Assembly: GCA_028710605.1 (NCBI GenBank)
Contig: JAQTTU010000002.1
Location: forward strand, 1 to 64,000
Direction of reading: 5' to 3'
DNA: 64,000 nt
Source of the DNA: Sideroxydans sp.
GTDB lineage: Bacteria; Pseudomonadota; Gammaproteobacteria; Burkholderiales; Gallionellaceae
This document shows positions 57,367 through 64,000 of the stretch, piece after piece. The number at the start of each line of letters is the position of its first letter. Position 1 is the first letter of the stretch. The notes beneath the pieces were generated by a model. It was not told the origin of the DNA and searched no databases. It worked only from the letters and a program-made list of their open reading frames with translations. Made by a program: the position numbers and the translations under genes.

Positions 57367-57696
57367 TTAGAATCTTTTAATAATCCAGCGCGGCACGCGC
57401 AGCCCCGAGTCCATGCTTTCCTGGCGCGCGAACTTGCCGTCGCCACGGTCGTCCACCAGATAGTAGGGCGCGCCAACCTTGGGCGTGATCTTGATCATGT
57501 ATAGCTTGCCGCCCACGCGGTATTCCTCCACCGTTTGCTCGGTCTGCTTGGTGATGGTGACCTGCGGTTCGTCAATCGCTTCATCCGCCGCCATCGCGGG
57601 CGGAGGCGGCGGCTCAACTTTGGCGGGCGCTTCCGGCTGTGCCGCGTAAGCGCCTAGACTCAGGCAAACGAGGGAAACAAATGAAATTAGACGCAT
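57367..57696 (-). CDS. DUF2782 family secreted protein
   Basis: 109 residues: signal peptide ending near SLGAYA, a Pro-rich spacer, and the DUF2782 core EEYRVGGKLYMIKITPKVGAPYYLVDD. Usually lies before thrB or polA in Betaproteobacteria, as here. Function unknown. Confidence 0.85.
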   Translation of the reverse strand: MRLISFVSLVCLSLGAYAAQPEAPAKVEPPPPPAMAADEAIDEPQVTITKQTEQTVEEYRVGGKLYMIKITPKVGAPYYLVDDRGDGKFARQESMDSGLRVPRWIIKRF

Positions 57697-57741
57697 GATT
57701 TTTCCAGTTGGAATGAATGGGCGAATTCTATCCGATACGCA

Positions 57742-58458
57742 TCACAGGTTGAGCTGTATCTCGCGCTCTTCCGCCGACGGTTCGAAGCCGCGCGTTTCGT
57801 AGTGCTTGAAAATGGCGGCGACAATTTGTTCGGGGTCATCGATGATTTGCACCAGATCCAGATCGTGCTCGGCGATCATTTTTTCTTCCAGCAGACAGGT
57901 TCTGAACCAGTCCAGCATGCCGCTCCAGAATTTGCTGCCGACCAGGATGATGGGCATCTTGCGCGTCTTGCCGGTTTGCACCAGCGTCAGCGCTTCCATC
58001 AGTTCGTCCAGCGTGCCGAAGCCGCCGGGCATCACCACGTAGGCGCTGGCGAATTTGACGAACATGACTTTGCGCGTGAAGAAGTGGTGGAAGGTCTGGC
58101 TGATGTTCTGGTAGGGGTTGTTGCGCTGCTCGTGCGGCAGCTGGATGTTGAGGCCGACGCTGGGCGATTTGCCGTAGAACGCGCCCTTGTTGCACGCTTC
58201 CATGATGCCGGGGCCGCCGCCGGAAATCACCGCGAACCCGGCATCGGACAGCAAGCGCGAAATTTCTTCGGTGAGCTTGTAATAGGGGTGGTCGCTGGCG
58301 ACGCGCGCGCTGCCGAAGATGCTCACCGCCGGGTGGATGTTGGATAGCTGCTCAGTCGCCGAGACGAATTCTGACATAATGCCGAACACCCGCCACGACT
58401 CCTTCGATTGCATGACCTCGGGCGATTGCGCGGGCGGAAGTTGCGAATTGTTGTTCAT
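57742..58458 (-). CDS. LOG-family phosphoribohydrolase-like protein
   Basis: 238 residues: ISGGGPGIMEACNKGAF and VMPGGFGTLDELMEALTLVQTGK are the LOG nucleotide motifs (PGGxGTxxE). Homologues release cytokinin bases or cleave nucleoside monophosphates. The ATG at 58458 has an AGGGA site 6 bp upstream; ATG at 58413 is a possible internal start. Divergent from polA with only 15 bp between the start codons. Confidence 0.9.
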   Translation of the reverse strand: MNNNSQLPPAQSPEVMQSKESWRVFGIMSEFVSATEQLSNIHPAVSIFGSARVASDHPYYKLTEEISRLLSDAGFAVISGGGPGIMEACNKGAFYGKSPSVGLNIQLPHEQRNNPYQNISQTFHHFFTRKVMFVKFASAYVVMPGGFGTLDELMEALTLVQTGKTRKMPIILVGSKFWSGMLDWFRTCLLEEKMIAEHDLDLVQIIDDPEQIVAAIFKHYETRGFEPSAEEREIQLNL

Positions 58459-58473
58459 TGCGGATCCCTGAAA

Positions 58474-61419
58474 ATGACTAAAACTTTGTTGCTAGTGGAC
58501 GGCTCGTCCTATTTGTACCGCGCTTTCCACGCCATGCCGGATTTGCGCAGCCCCAAGGGCGAACCCACCGGCGCGATCTACGGCGTGCTCAACATGCTGC
58601 GCCGTTTGCGCGCCGATTACCCGGCGGATTATAGCGCCTGCGTGTTCGATGCGAAGGGCAAGACATTCCGCGACGACTGGTATCCCGAATACAAAGCGCA
58701 CCGGCCTTCCATGCCGGATGATTTGCGCGCGCAAATCGAACCGCTGCACGAACTGGTGGCCGCTGCGGGCTGGAATATTCTGATGATAGACGGCGTGGAA
58801 GCCGACGACGTGATCGGCACGCTGGCGCAACAGGCCGCGCAAAATGGCGCGCGCTGTGTCGTCTCCACCGGCGACAAAGACCTGACGCAACTGGTCAACC
58901 CGCATGTCACGCTGGTCAACACCATGAGCAACGAAGTGCTGGACGAAGCGGGCGTGCTGGCCAAATTCGGCGTGCCGCCCGAGCGCATCGTGGATTATTT
59001 GTCGCTGGTCGGCGACGCGGTGGACAACGTGCCGGGCGTGAACAAATGCGGGCCGAAGACGGCGGTGAAATGGCTGGCCGAATACGGCACGCTGGATAAC
59101 TTGATCGCCCATGCCGCCGAAGTGAAAGGTGTGGTGGGCGAGAATCTGCGCGCCGCGTTGGACTGGCTGCCGCAAGGTCGCAGGTTGGTCACGGTGAAGT
59201 GCGATGTGGCGCTGGATAAAAAATTCGACGAGCTGGCTGCGCCTGCGGCGGACGATGCAAAGTTGCGCGAGTTGTTTGAGCGCTTCGGGTTCAAGTCATG
59301 GCTGCGCGAAGTGAGTCACCCCTCCCCCGCAGGCGGGGGAGGGGCTGGGGGTGGGGGTTTTTCCGACGGGGTGCCGAATGGTCAATCAACCCTCACCCCA
59401 GCCCTCTCCCGGGGGGCGAGGGAGTTGGAGCAGCGACAGTTCGAGCAAGCCGAGCTTCCCTCCACGCGCAATGAAACCTCCCACTACGAATCCATCCTCA
59501 CCGACGAACAACTCGACGCGTGGATCATCAAACTGATGTCTGCCGAGCTGGTCAGCATCGACACCGAAACCACCGGCTTGGACACGATGACCGCACAACT
59601 GGTCGGTATTTCGTTTGCAATTGCAGAGGATGTTGTAGGTCGGGATTTATCCCGACAAGAATCGCTAGTCGGGATAAATCCCGACCTACAAAAGCAAACC
59701 ATTCGCGCCGCCTACCTGCCCTTGGCGCATCACTACCCCGGCGCACCCGATCAGTTGAACCGCGAACACGCGCTGCACAAACTCAGGCACTGGCTGGAAA
59801 GTCCTGCGCACAAAAAGCTCGGACAAAATCTCAAATACGACCAGCACATCTTCGCCAATCACGGCATCGCGCTACGCGGTGTGGCCGAAGACACGCTGCT
59901 GCAATCCTACGTGCTGGAATCGCACAAGCCGCACGAAATGGGCAACCTCGCGCTGCGCCATCTGGGACTGGCGACGGTGAGCTATGCCGAGGTGGTGGGC
60001 AAGGGCGCGAAGCAGATCGGCTTCGATCAGGTCGATCTTGACACTGCCACGCGCTACGCGGCGGAAGATGCCGACATCACTTTGCAGCTGCACCAAGCGC
60101 TGTCCCCCCAGTTGTCAGCCCCCCCTGTAGGAGCGGCTTCAGCCGCGAATGCGCTTCGCCAGCAAGCTGGCTCCTACAATGAAAAATCATTCGGTTTGAA
60201 TTACATCTACCGCGAGATCGAATTGCCGGTGCGCGAGGTGTTGTTCAAGATGGAACGCAATGGCGTGTTGATCGACAGCGCGAAGTTGTCGCGGCAAAGC
60301 CACGAACTGGGCGAGAAGATCATGGCCATCGAGAAGCAGGCCTACGAGCTGGCGGGGCAACCGTTCAACCTCGCCTCGCCCAAGCAGTTGCAGGAAATTT
60401 TGTTCGACAAACTCGGCATTCCCTCCAAGAAAAAAACTGCCACCGGCTCGCGTTCCACCGACGAAGAAGTGCTGCAGGAACTCGCGCTCGATTACCCGCT
60501 GCCCAAGATATTGCTCGAACATCGCAGCATGTCAAAACTCAAATCCACCTACACCGACAAACTGCCGCAGATGGTGAACCGCAACACCGGGCGCGTGCAT
60601 ACCAGCTATTCGCAAGCGGTGGCGGTCACCGGGCGCTTGGCCTCCAGCGATCCCAACTTGCAGAACATTCCCATCCGCACCCCGGAAGGTCGCCGCATCC
60701 GCGAAGCCTTCATCGCACCGCCGGGTTCGCGCATCGTTTCCGCCGACTATTCGCAGATCGAACTGCGCATCATGGCGCACCTGTCCGGCGACGAAGGTTT
60801 GTTGAGGGCGTTCGCAGCAGGCGAAGACATCCACCGCGCCACCGCCGCCGAAGTGTTCGGCGTGCCGCTGGATGGCGTGAGCAGCGAACAACGCCGCTAC
60901 GCCAAAGTCATCAACTTCGGTTTGATTTACGGCATGTCCGCCTTCGGCTTGGCCAGCCAGCTCAACATCGAAAACAGCGCCGCCAAACATTACATCGACC
61001 TCTACTTCGCGCGCTACCCCGGCGTGAAACGCTACATGGACAGCACGCGCGAACAAGCCAAAGCGCAAGGTTTCGTCGAGACTTGGTTCGGCAGAAGGTT
61101 GTGGCTGCCGGAGATCAACGGCGCGAACGGCATGCGCAGACAAGCCGCCGAACGCGCCGCCATCAACGCACCCATGCAAGGCACTGCCGCCGATTTGATT
61201 AAATTGGCGATGATCTCCGTGCAGGACTGGCTGGAAAAAGAAAAACTGCAAACCAAACTCATCATGCAGGTGCACGATGAATTGATACTCGAAGTGCCGC
61301 AGATGGAATTGGCGCTAGTGAAGGAGAAAGTGCGTGAGTTGATGTGTACTGTTGCCGAGTTGAAAGTGCCGTTGGAGGTGGGATTGGGTGAAGGGGGGAA
61401 TTGGGATGAGGCGCATTGA
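58474..61419 (+). CDS. polA: DNA polymerase I with three repeat-derived insertions
   Basis: 981 residues (E. coli, 928). 5'-nuclease domain (about 1-280), 3'-5' exonuclease with D363/E365 (DTETTG), D456 (GQNLKYD) and D534 (AEDAD), all retained, then polymerase motifs A (DYSQIELR, D758), B (RYAKVINFGLIYG) and C (VHDE, D935). Extra peptides fall at about 282-317 (interdomain linker), 387-406 (VVGRDLSRQESLVGINPDLQ) inside the exonuclease, and 551-569 (APPVGAASAANALRQQAGS), each a DNA repeat copy in frame. Start chosen at MTKTLLLVDGSSYLYRAFHA. Confidence 0.97.
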   Translation: MTKTLLLVDGSSYLYRAFHAMPDLRSPKGEPTGAIYGVLNMLRRLRADYPADYSACVFDAKGKTFRDDWYPEYKAHRPSMPDDLRAQIEPLHELVAAAGWNILMIDGVEADDVIGTLAQQAAQNGARCVVSTGDKDLTQLVNPHVTLVNTMSNEVLDEAGVLAKFGVPPERIVDYLSLVGDAVDNVPGVNKCGPKTAVKWLAEYGTLDNLIAHAAEVKGVVGENLRAALDWLPQGRRLVTVKCDVALDKKFDELAAPAADDAKLRELFERFGFKSWLREVSHPSPAGGGGAGGGGFSDGVPNGQSTLTPALSRGARELEQRQFEQAELPSTRNETSHYESILTDEQLDAWIIKLMSAELVSIDTETTGLDTMTAQLVGISFAIAEDVVGRDLSRQESLVGINPDLQKQTIRAAYLPLAHHYPGAPDQLNREHALHKLRHWLESPAHKKLGQNLKYDQHIFANHGIALRGVAEDTLLQSYVLESHKPHEMGNLALRHLGLATVSYAEVVGKGAKQIGFDQVDLDTATRYAAEDADITLQLHQALSPQLSAPPVGAASAANALRQQAGSYNEKSFGLNYIYREIELPVREVLFKMERNGVLIDSAKLSRQSHELGEKIMAIEKQAYELAGQPFNLASPKQLQEILFDKLGIPSKKKTATGSRSTDEEVLQELALDYPLPKILLEHRSMSKLKSTYTDKLPQMVNRNTGRVHTSYSQAVAVTGRLASSDPNLQNIPIRTPEGRRIREAFIAPPGSRIVSADYSQIELRIMAHLSGDEGLLRAFAAGEDIHRATAAEVFGVPLDGVSSEQRRYAKVINFGLIYGMSAFGLASQLNIENSAAKHYIDLYFARYPGVKRYMDSTREQAKAQGFVETWFGRRLWLPEINGANGMRRQAAERAAINAPMQGTAADLIKLAMISVQDWLEKEKLQTKLIMQVHDELILEVPQMELALVKEKVRELMCTVAELKVPLEVGLGEGGNWDEAH
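59318..59424 (+). repeat. CCCTCTCCC-type repeat in frame in polA (insertion 1)
   Basis: CCCCTCCCCCGCAGGCGGGG, GCTGGGGGTGGGGG, then CCCTCACCCCAGCCCTCTCC. Encodes a Gly/Pro-rich linker between the 5'-nuclease and 3'-exonuclease domains. Confidence 0.88.
59634..59690 (+). repeat. GTAG-type REPIN in frame in polA (insertion 2)
   Basis: 57 bp, exactly 19 codons: TGTAGGTCGGGATTTATCCC with its complement GGGATAAATCCCGACCTACA. The surrounding protein, FAIAED and AAYLPLAHHY, is contiguous in E. coli PolA apart from a few residues. Confidence 0.93.
60126..60178 (+). repeat. GTAG-type REPIN in frame in polA (insertion 3)
   Basis: TGTAGGAGCGGCTTCAGCCG at the left and CCAGCAAGCTGGCTCCTACA at the right, two different REP variants. 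Inserted between the exonuclease (LHQALSPQL) and the polymerase start (IYREIELPV). Confidence 0.93.
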
Positions 61420-61451
61420 TTTGCAACAACTACTGTAAGAGGCGGGGAACA

Positions 61452-62039
61452 ATGGACATCGAGCCGAAAATAAAACGATCTATTATTGATAAAAATATGC
61501 TACCAGCGCTATTCCCTACCCATCGCCATTCGGCGCAGTTTTGGGAGCATCTTGGAAGAGCCGTTGCGACGTTTGGATTTCTTGAAGAAGTCTTGGGGAA
61601 AGCAATCTTCGCGCTTACCGCAACCCGTAGGTATAACAGCGAAGTAGAAACTGAAGCTGCTTATAGAGAGTGGTTGCCAAAGCTAGAAAGGGCATTAACC
61701 GATCAACTTTGGAATTTGGCGGAGTCTTATGAGAAAGCCGCTCGCGAGAACTTGGATTTGACCATTGAAAACATTGATGCATTGGTGAAAGACATCAAGG
61801 CTGCGACGAAAATTCGCAATGTCTTGTGCCTCGGGTCTTGGCGTGTGCCGGATGAAAATGGCAAATCGCTGCCACTGTTTATCAACAAGCAGAACGAAAT
61901 ATTCGAAACGCAAATCGACATTGCTTTTCTACAACAAGTTCAACTTCACGTTGTGGAACTTGCTTGCACGGTAGTGAATACTGTGACCCACATGGGTTGG
62001 CAGTTTCCCGGTGGCGCAGGGCCGGGTAAAACGATATAG
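61452..62039 (+). CDS. Hypothetical protein
   Basis: 195 residues, mainly helical, no signal peptide or spans. ATG 61452 follows GAGGCGGGGAACA. Segments such as AVATFGFLEEVLGKAIFALTATRRY and the LVKDIKAATKIRNVLCLGSWRVPDE middle look like a genuine folded protein. I do not recognise a family. Its composition is lower in GC than polA's, which may indicate recent arrival; it lies next to the repeat-flanked toxin region. Confidence 0.7.
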   Translation: MDIEPKIKRSIIDKNMLPALFPTHRHSAQFWEHLGRAVATFGFLEEVLGKAIFALTATRRYNSEVETEAAYREWLPKLERALTDQLWNLAESYEKAARENLDLTIENIDALVKDIKAATKIRNVLCLGSWRVPDENGKSLPLFINKQNEIFETQIDIAFLQQVQLHVVELACTVVNTVTHMGWQFPGGAGPGKTI

Positions 62040-62049
62040 CCTATCTTTA

Positions 62050-62449
62050 TCGCGTGGAAACGCCCGTCAATAGGCGATCTGCTTCATGCACTTGATGGAG
62101 ATGTCCGAATCTAGGGCGTTGCGATCAAGGTGGTTATTGAATTTTCTATTCAACAGCGGTATGTGACTTGTCAGCCAAGCAGCATGGGCACGCAGTGCCC
62201 ATGCTGTGGTTTTGGATTTTCGCTTTTCCTTCCCCTGTGCGCCGCCGAGTAGCGCAGGCTGGTCAGGAGATTTCGGCGAGGACTGTTTGAGCGTAGCGAG
62301 TTCCGCAGCCGCCTGACCAGTCGAGCAACGCAGGGAACCGCGCAGCGGCGGTGCACCGGGGGCGATTTCTTTTGGTTACTTTTCTTGGCAAGACAAGAAA
62401 AGTGACTAGCTGTCGGGCTACCCCCGACGGTGTTGATCTTGAAATTGGA
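62050..62449 (+). repeat. ~400-bp direct repeat, left copy
   Basis: Starts CGTGGAAACGCCCGTCAATA (an inverted copy of the 'GATCGCCTATTG' repeat), continues to a structured part from about 62171: CCCCTGTGCGCCGCCGAGTA, GGCTGGTCAGGAG pairing with GCCTGACCAG, then a hairpin ACTTTTCTTG/CAAGAAAAGT and a second, GTCGGG/CCCGAC. The right copy is at 63201-63596 in the same orientation. No gene in this 470-bp gap. Confidence 0.85.
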
Positions 62450-62453
62450 GCGT

Positions 62454-62486
62454 CCGTTCATGCTTCGACAAGCTCACCACGAACGG
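62454..62486 (+). repeat. Short palindromic repeat (CCGTTC...GAACGG)
   Basis: CCGTTCATGCTTCGACAAGC then TCACCACGAACGG: outer hexamers pair, and the centre matches a dispersed sequence I recall from many proteobacteria. Directly downstream of the antitoxin gene. Confidence 0.6.
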
Positions 62487-62506
62487 AAATATAAAGTGTT
62501 CACCCT

Positions 62507-62818
62507 TCAAACATGCGCCGCACTCTGCGCCGTCATCTTCACCCCAATCGCATCCATCAATTTACGCACCGTCTCATAGCGCGGCTTTGCACCGGGGGCG
62601 AGGGCTTTGTACAAGCTCTCGCGGCTCAAGCCGGCATCTTTGGCGATCTTCGCCATGCCGCGCGCTTTTGCTATATCGCCGAGGGCGGATAAGAAAACAT
62701 CGGGATTGCTGTCTTCCAATGCGGCGGCCAAATATTCGGCGATCATTTCTTCGCTGTCGAGGTAATCGGCGGCATCAAAGCGCGTGACGGTGATTTTCTT
62801 TGTAGTTTTTTTGGTCAT
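62507..62818 (-). CDS. HigA-like addiction-module antitoxin (HTH)
   Basis: 103 residues: FDAADYLDSEEMIAEYLAAALED, then a lambda-type helix-turn-helix with MAKIAKDAGLSRESLYKALAPGAKPRYETV. This set defines the putative addiction-module antidote family paired with RelE/HigB-like toxins. Begins 3 bp after the toxin stop, so the order is toxin first, as in higBA. Likely autorepressor. Confidence 0.93.
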   Translation of the reverse strand: MTKKTTKKITVTRFDAADYLDSEEMIAEYLAAALEDSNPDVFLSALGDIAKARGMAKIAKDAGLSRESLYKALAPGAKPRYETVRKLMDAIGVKMTAQSAAHV

Positions 62819-62821
62819 GGT

Positions 62822-63121
62822 TCACTCCTCATCAAGTTGTTTGCGTATGGCTTTGGCGCGTGCGATGTCGCGCTTCTGAGTTGACTTGTCGCCGCCGCAT
62901 AGCAGCAGGTACACCACGCTTTCGCGCTTTACAAAATACGCGCGATACCCGGCTCCGACATGAATGCGCATTTCGCTGATGCCATCACCAACAGGTTCGC
63001 AATCGCCGAAGTTTCCATGCTCCGCACTTTTGATGCGGCTAACGATCCGGGCACGAGCGCGAATGTCGCGCAACGCTGACAGCCACTCTGAAAACTCATC
63101 GGTTTTGTTGATGGTGTACAT
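62822..63121 (-). CDS. RelE/HigB-like toxin
   Basis: 99 residues from ATG 63121: TDEFSEWLSALRDIRARARIVSRIKSAEHGNFGDCEPVGDGISEMRIHVGAGYRAYF is the RelE/ParE fold with the phage-Gp49-like HigB pattern. Probably an mRNA interferase. ATG 63130 in frame is the alternative start, but a good promoter -10 (TACAAT) overlaps it, so 63121 is preferred and the mRNA may be nearly leaderless. Confidence 0.92.
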   Translation of the reverse strand: MYTINKTDEFSEWLSALRDIRARARIVSRIKSAEHGNFGDCEPVGDGISEMRIHVGAGYRAYFVKRESVVYLLLCGGDKSTQKRDIARAKAIRKQLDEE

Positions 63122-63128
63122 GGCGAGC

Positions 63129-63156
63129 ATTGTAGCCGACTGGATACTTTGCGCAA
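63129..63156 (-). promoter_or_regulatory. Promoter of the toxin-antitoxin operon
   Basis: On the minus strand: -35 TTGCGC (63156-63151), 16-bp spacer, -10 TACAAT (63134-63129). Expected start near 63122, one base before the preferred ATG. Confidence 0.6.
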
Positions 63157-63200
63157 GCGGGTGTCGATGGGGAATACTTCGCTTTTCAAAATTTCAATCG

Positions 63201-63596
63201 CGTGGGAACGCCCGTCAATAGGCGATCTACGTCATGCGCTTGATGGAGATGCCCGTATCCAGGGCGTTGCGGGCAAGGTGCCATTTGTAATTCTTCTTCC
63301 ATCAGCGATGTGTGACTCGTCAGCCAAGCAGCAAGGGCACGCAGTGCCCATGCTGTGGGTCTTAGGTTTTGACTTACCTTCCCCTGTGCGCCGCCGAGTA
63401 GCGCAGGCTGGTCAGGAGATTTCGGCGAGGACTGTGTGAGCGAAGCGAGTTCCGCAGCCGCCTGGCCAGTCGAGCAACGCAGGGAACCGCGCAGCGGCGG
63501 CGCACCGGGGTCGCCTTTTCTTTGGTTACTTTCTTTTGGCGAAGCAAAAGAAAGTGACTAGCTGTCGGGCTACCCCCGACGGTGTTGGGTTTTCAA
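63201..63596 (+). repeat. ~400-bp direct repeat, right copy
   Basis: Same order as 62050-62449: inverted 'GATCGCCTATTG' repeat, CCCCTGTGCGCCGCCGAGTA palindrome, hairpin ACTTTCTTTTG/CAAAAGAAAGT and GTCGGG/CCCGAC. The hairpin differs from the left copy in both arms yet still pairs. Together with the left copy it brackets the toxin-antitoxin genes. No gene in this 540-bp gap. Confidence 0.85.
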
Positions 63597-63618
63597 GTTG
63601 AGGGAATCAACAGAGTGT

Positions 63619-63654
63619 TCCCCCACCCTAACCCTCCCCCGGTGGGAGAGGGGA
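63619..63654 (+). repeat. Dispersed 'CCCTCTCCC' repeat
   Basis: TTCCCCCACCCTAACCCTCC then CCCGGTGGGAGAGGGG. Same family as the insertions in leuS, gcvT, uvrD and polA, here intergenic. Confidence 0.82.
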
Positions 63655-63670
63655 CTAAATGCACTCGCCG

Positions 63671-63898
63671 CTAAAGTTGCGACCGCAAATACAACTCCTC
63701 CACCTTCGCCCTCGCCCAAGGTGTCCGGCGCAGAAACTTCAGGCTGGATTTGATGCTGGGGTCGTGGGTGAAGCAGCGGATGGGGATGGCTTCGGCCATG
63801 GCTTGCCAGCCCATGATCTCGGCGAGTCGGGTGACGATCATTTCGAGGGTGATGCCGTCCAGGGTGGGGCGGGTTGCGGGTTTTTGCTGGGTGTCCAT
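63671..63898 (-). CDS. VF530-type DNA-binding protein (DUF2132)
   Basis: 75 residues: LDGITLEMIVTRLAEIMGWQAMAEAIPIRCFTHDPSIKSSLKFLRRTPWARAKVEELYL, the entire length of the DUF2132 family. A small helical protein proposed to bind DNA; role unknown. Intact. Confidence 0.92.
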   Translation of the reverse strand: MDTQQKPATRPTLDGITLEMIVTRLAEIMGWQAMAEAIPIRCFTHDPSIKSSLKFLRRTPWARAKVEELYLRSQL

Positions 63899-63972
63899 GT
63901 GCGGATTTTACATGGTGAGCGCCGGAGCTGAGCGTTTACAATGCGCACCTTATTTTCACCCGAAGCCCTTCC

Positions 63973-64000
63973 ATGACCGAACCCATCCGCCTCGCCAAAC
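63973..64000 (+). CDS. Start of a gene cut by the window end (possible rRNA pseudouridine synthase)
   Basis: ATG 63973 reads MTEPIRLAK and runs off the window. This N-terminus resembles S4-domain 16S/23S rRNA pseudouridine synthases of Betaproteobacteria, but nine residues are too few to be sure. A TACAAT at about 63937 may be its -10 box. Confidence 0.35.

Noticed and set aside
59318-60178. Frameshifted or pseudogene polA
   Set aside because: All three insertions keep frame and every catalytic motif is intact, so the gene is probably functional.
62171-62447. RNase P RNA or another known RNA gene in the GC-rich palindrome
   Set aside because: No conserved RNase P, tmRNA or 6S motifs seen, and the element is present twice; treated as a repeat or unknown structured element.

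Overview
The window looks like chromosomal DNA of an autotrophic betaproteobacterium, probably in or near the Gallionellaceae/Nitrosomonadales (inference). Reasons are a Calvin-cycle phosphoribulokinase, neighbourhoods typical of Betaproteobacteria (leuS-lptE-holA, aroQ-accB-accC-prmA-DUF3426, cspA next to an 86-residue infA, thrH, a MEKHLA protein, a BPSS1780-type membrane protein) and a moderately GC-rich background loaded with short dispersed palindromes. I recognised no rRNA, tRNA, prophage or CRISPR array.

Layout. 1-13.5 kb is an O-antigen/LPS locus on the + strand: end of rfbH, CDP-paratose 2-epimerase, a Wzx flippase, several AT-rich glycosyltransferase genes, a DUF268 protein, an alpha-1,2-fucosyltransferase, then a wbpV-wbpL-wbpM block joined by ATGA overlaps and a WaaE-like transferase. 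Together they predict a tyvelose- and fucose-containing O chain started on a QuiNAc/FucNAc-type residue. 13.5-19.5 kb is an imperfect tandem duplication of a two-gene secreted cassette: an Ig-like/M15-peptidase-like protein followed by an Ig-like protein with a charged tail. The outer parts of the two copies are (almost) identical and the interior has diverged. The copies differ in a heptanucleotide tract (9 versus 2 units), and the second carries a MITE at a TA site whose empty counterpart is preserved in the first. 19.6-23.7 kb returns to LPS genes (three transferases and a WaaL-type ligase).

23.7-64 kb is mostly housekeeping: apaH, infA, cspA, a PfkB kinase, a PilZ protein, dgkA, tpx; gcvT-gcvH-gcvP behind a tandem glycine riboswitch and terminator; a GbsR/MarR-like regulator with a seven-gene membrane/oxidoreductase operon sharing a 16-bp operator; prmA-accC-accB-aroQ; dsbD-cutA; leuS-lptE-holA; prk; a MazG-like protein; an orphan antitoxin; uvrD; thrH and thrB; a LOG-family gene; polA; and a HigB/HigA-type toxin-antitoxin pair bracketed by ~400-bp direct repeats.

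The unusual theme is repeat invasion. At least five dispersed repeat families lie between genes, and two of them also sit in frame inside essential or core genes: polA (three insertions), leuS (two), uvrD and gcvT. The most novel-looking items are the duplicated secreted cassette with its slippage-prone leader, the in-frame repeat insertions, and a repeated element whose hairpin arms covary between its two copies.
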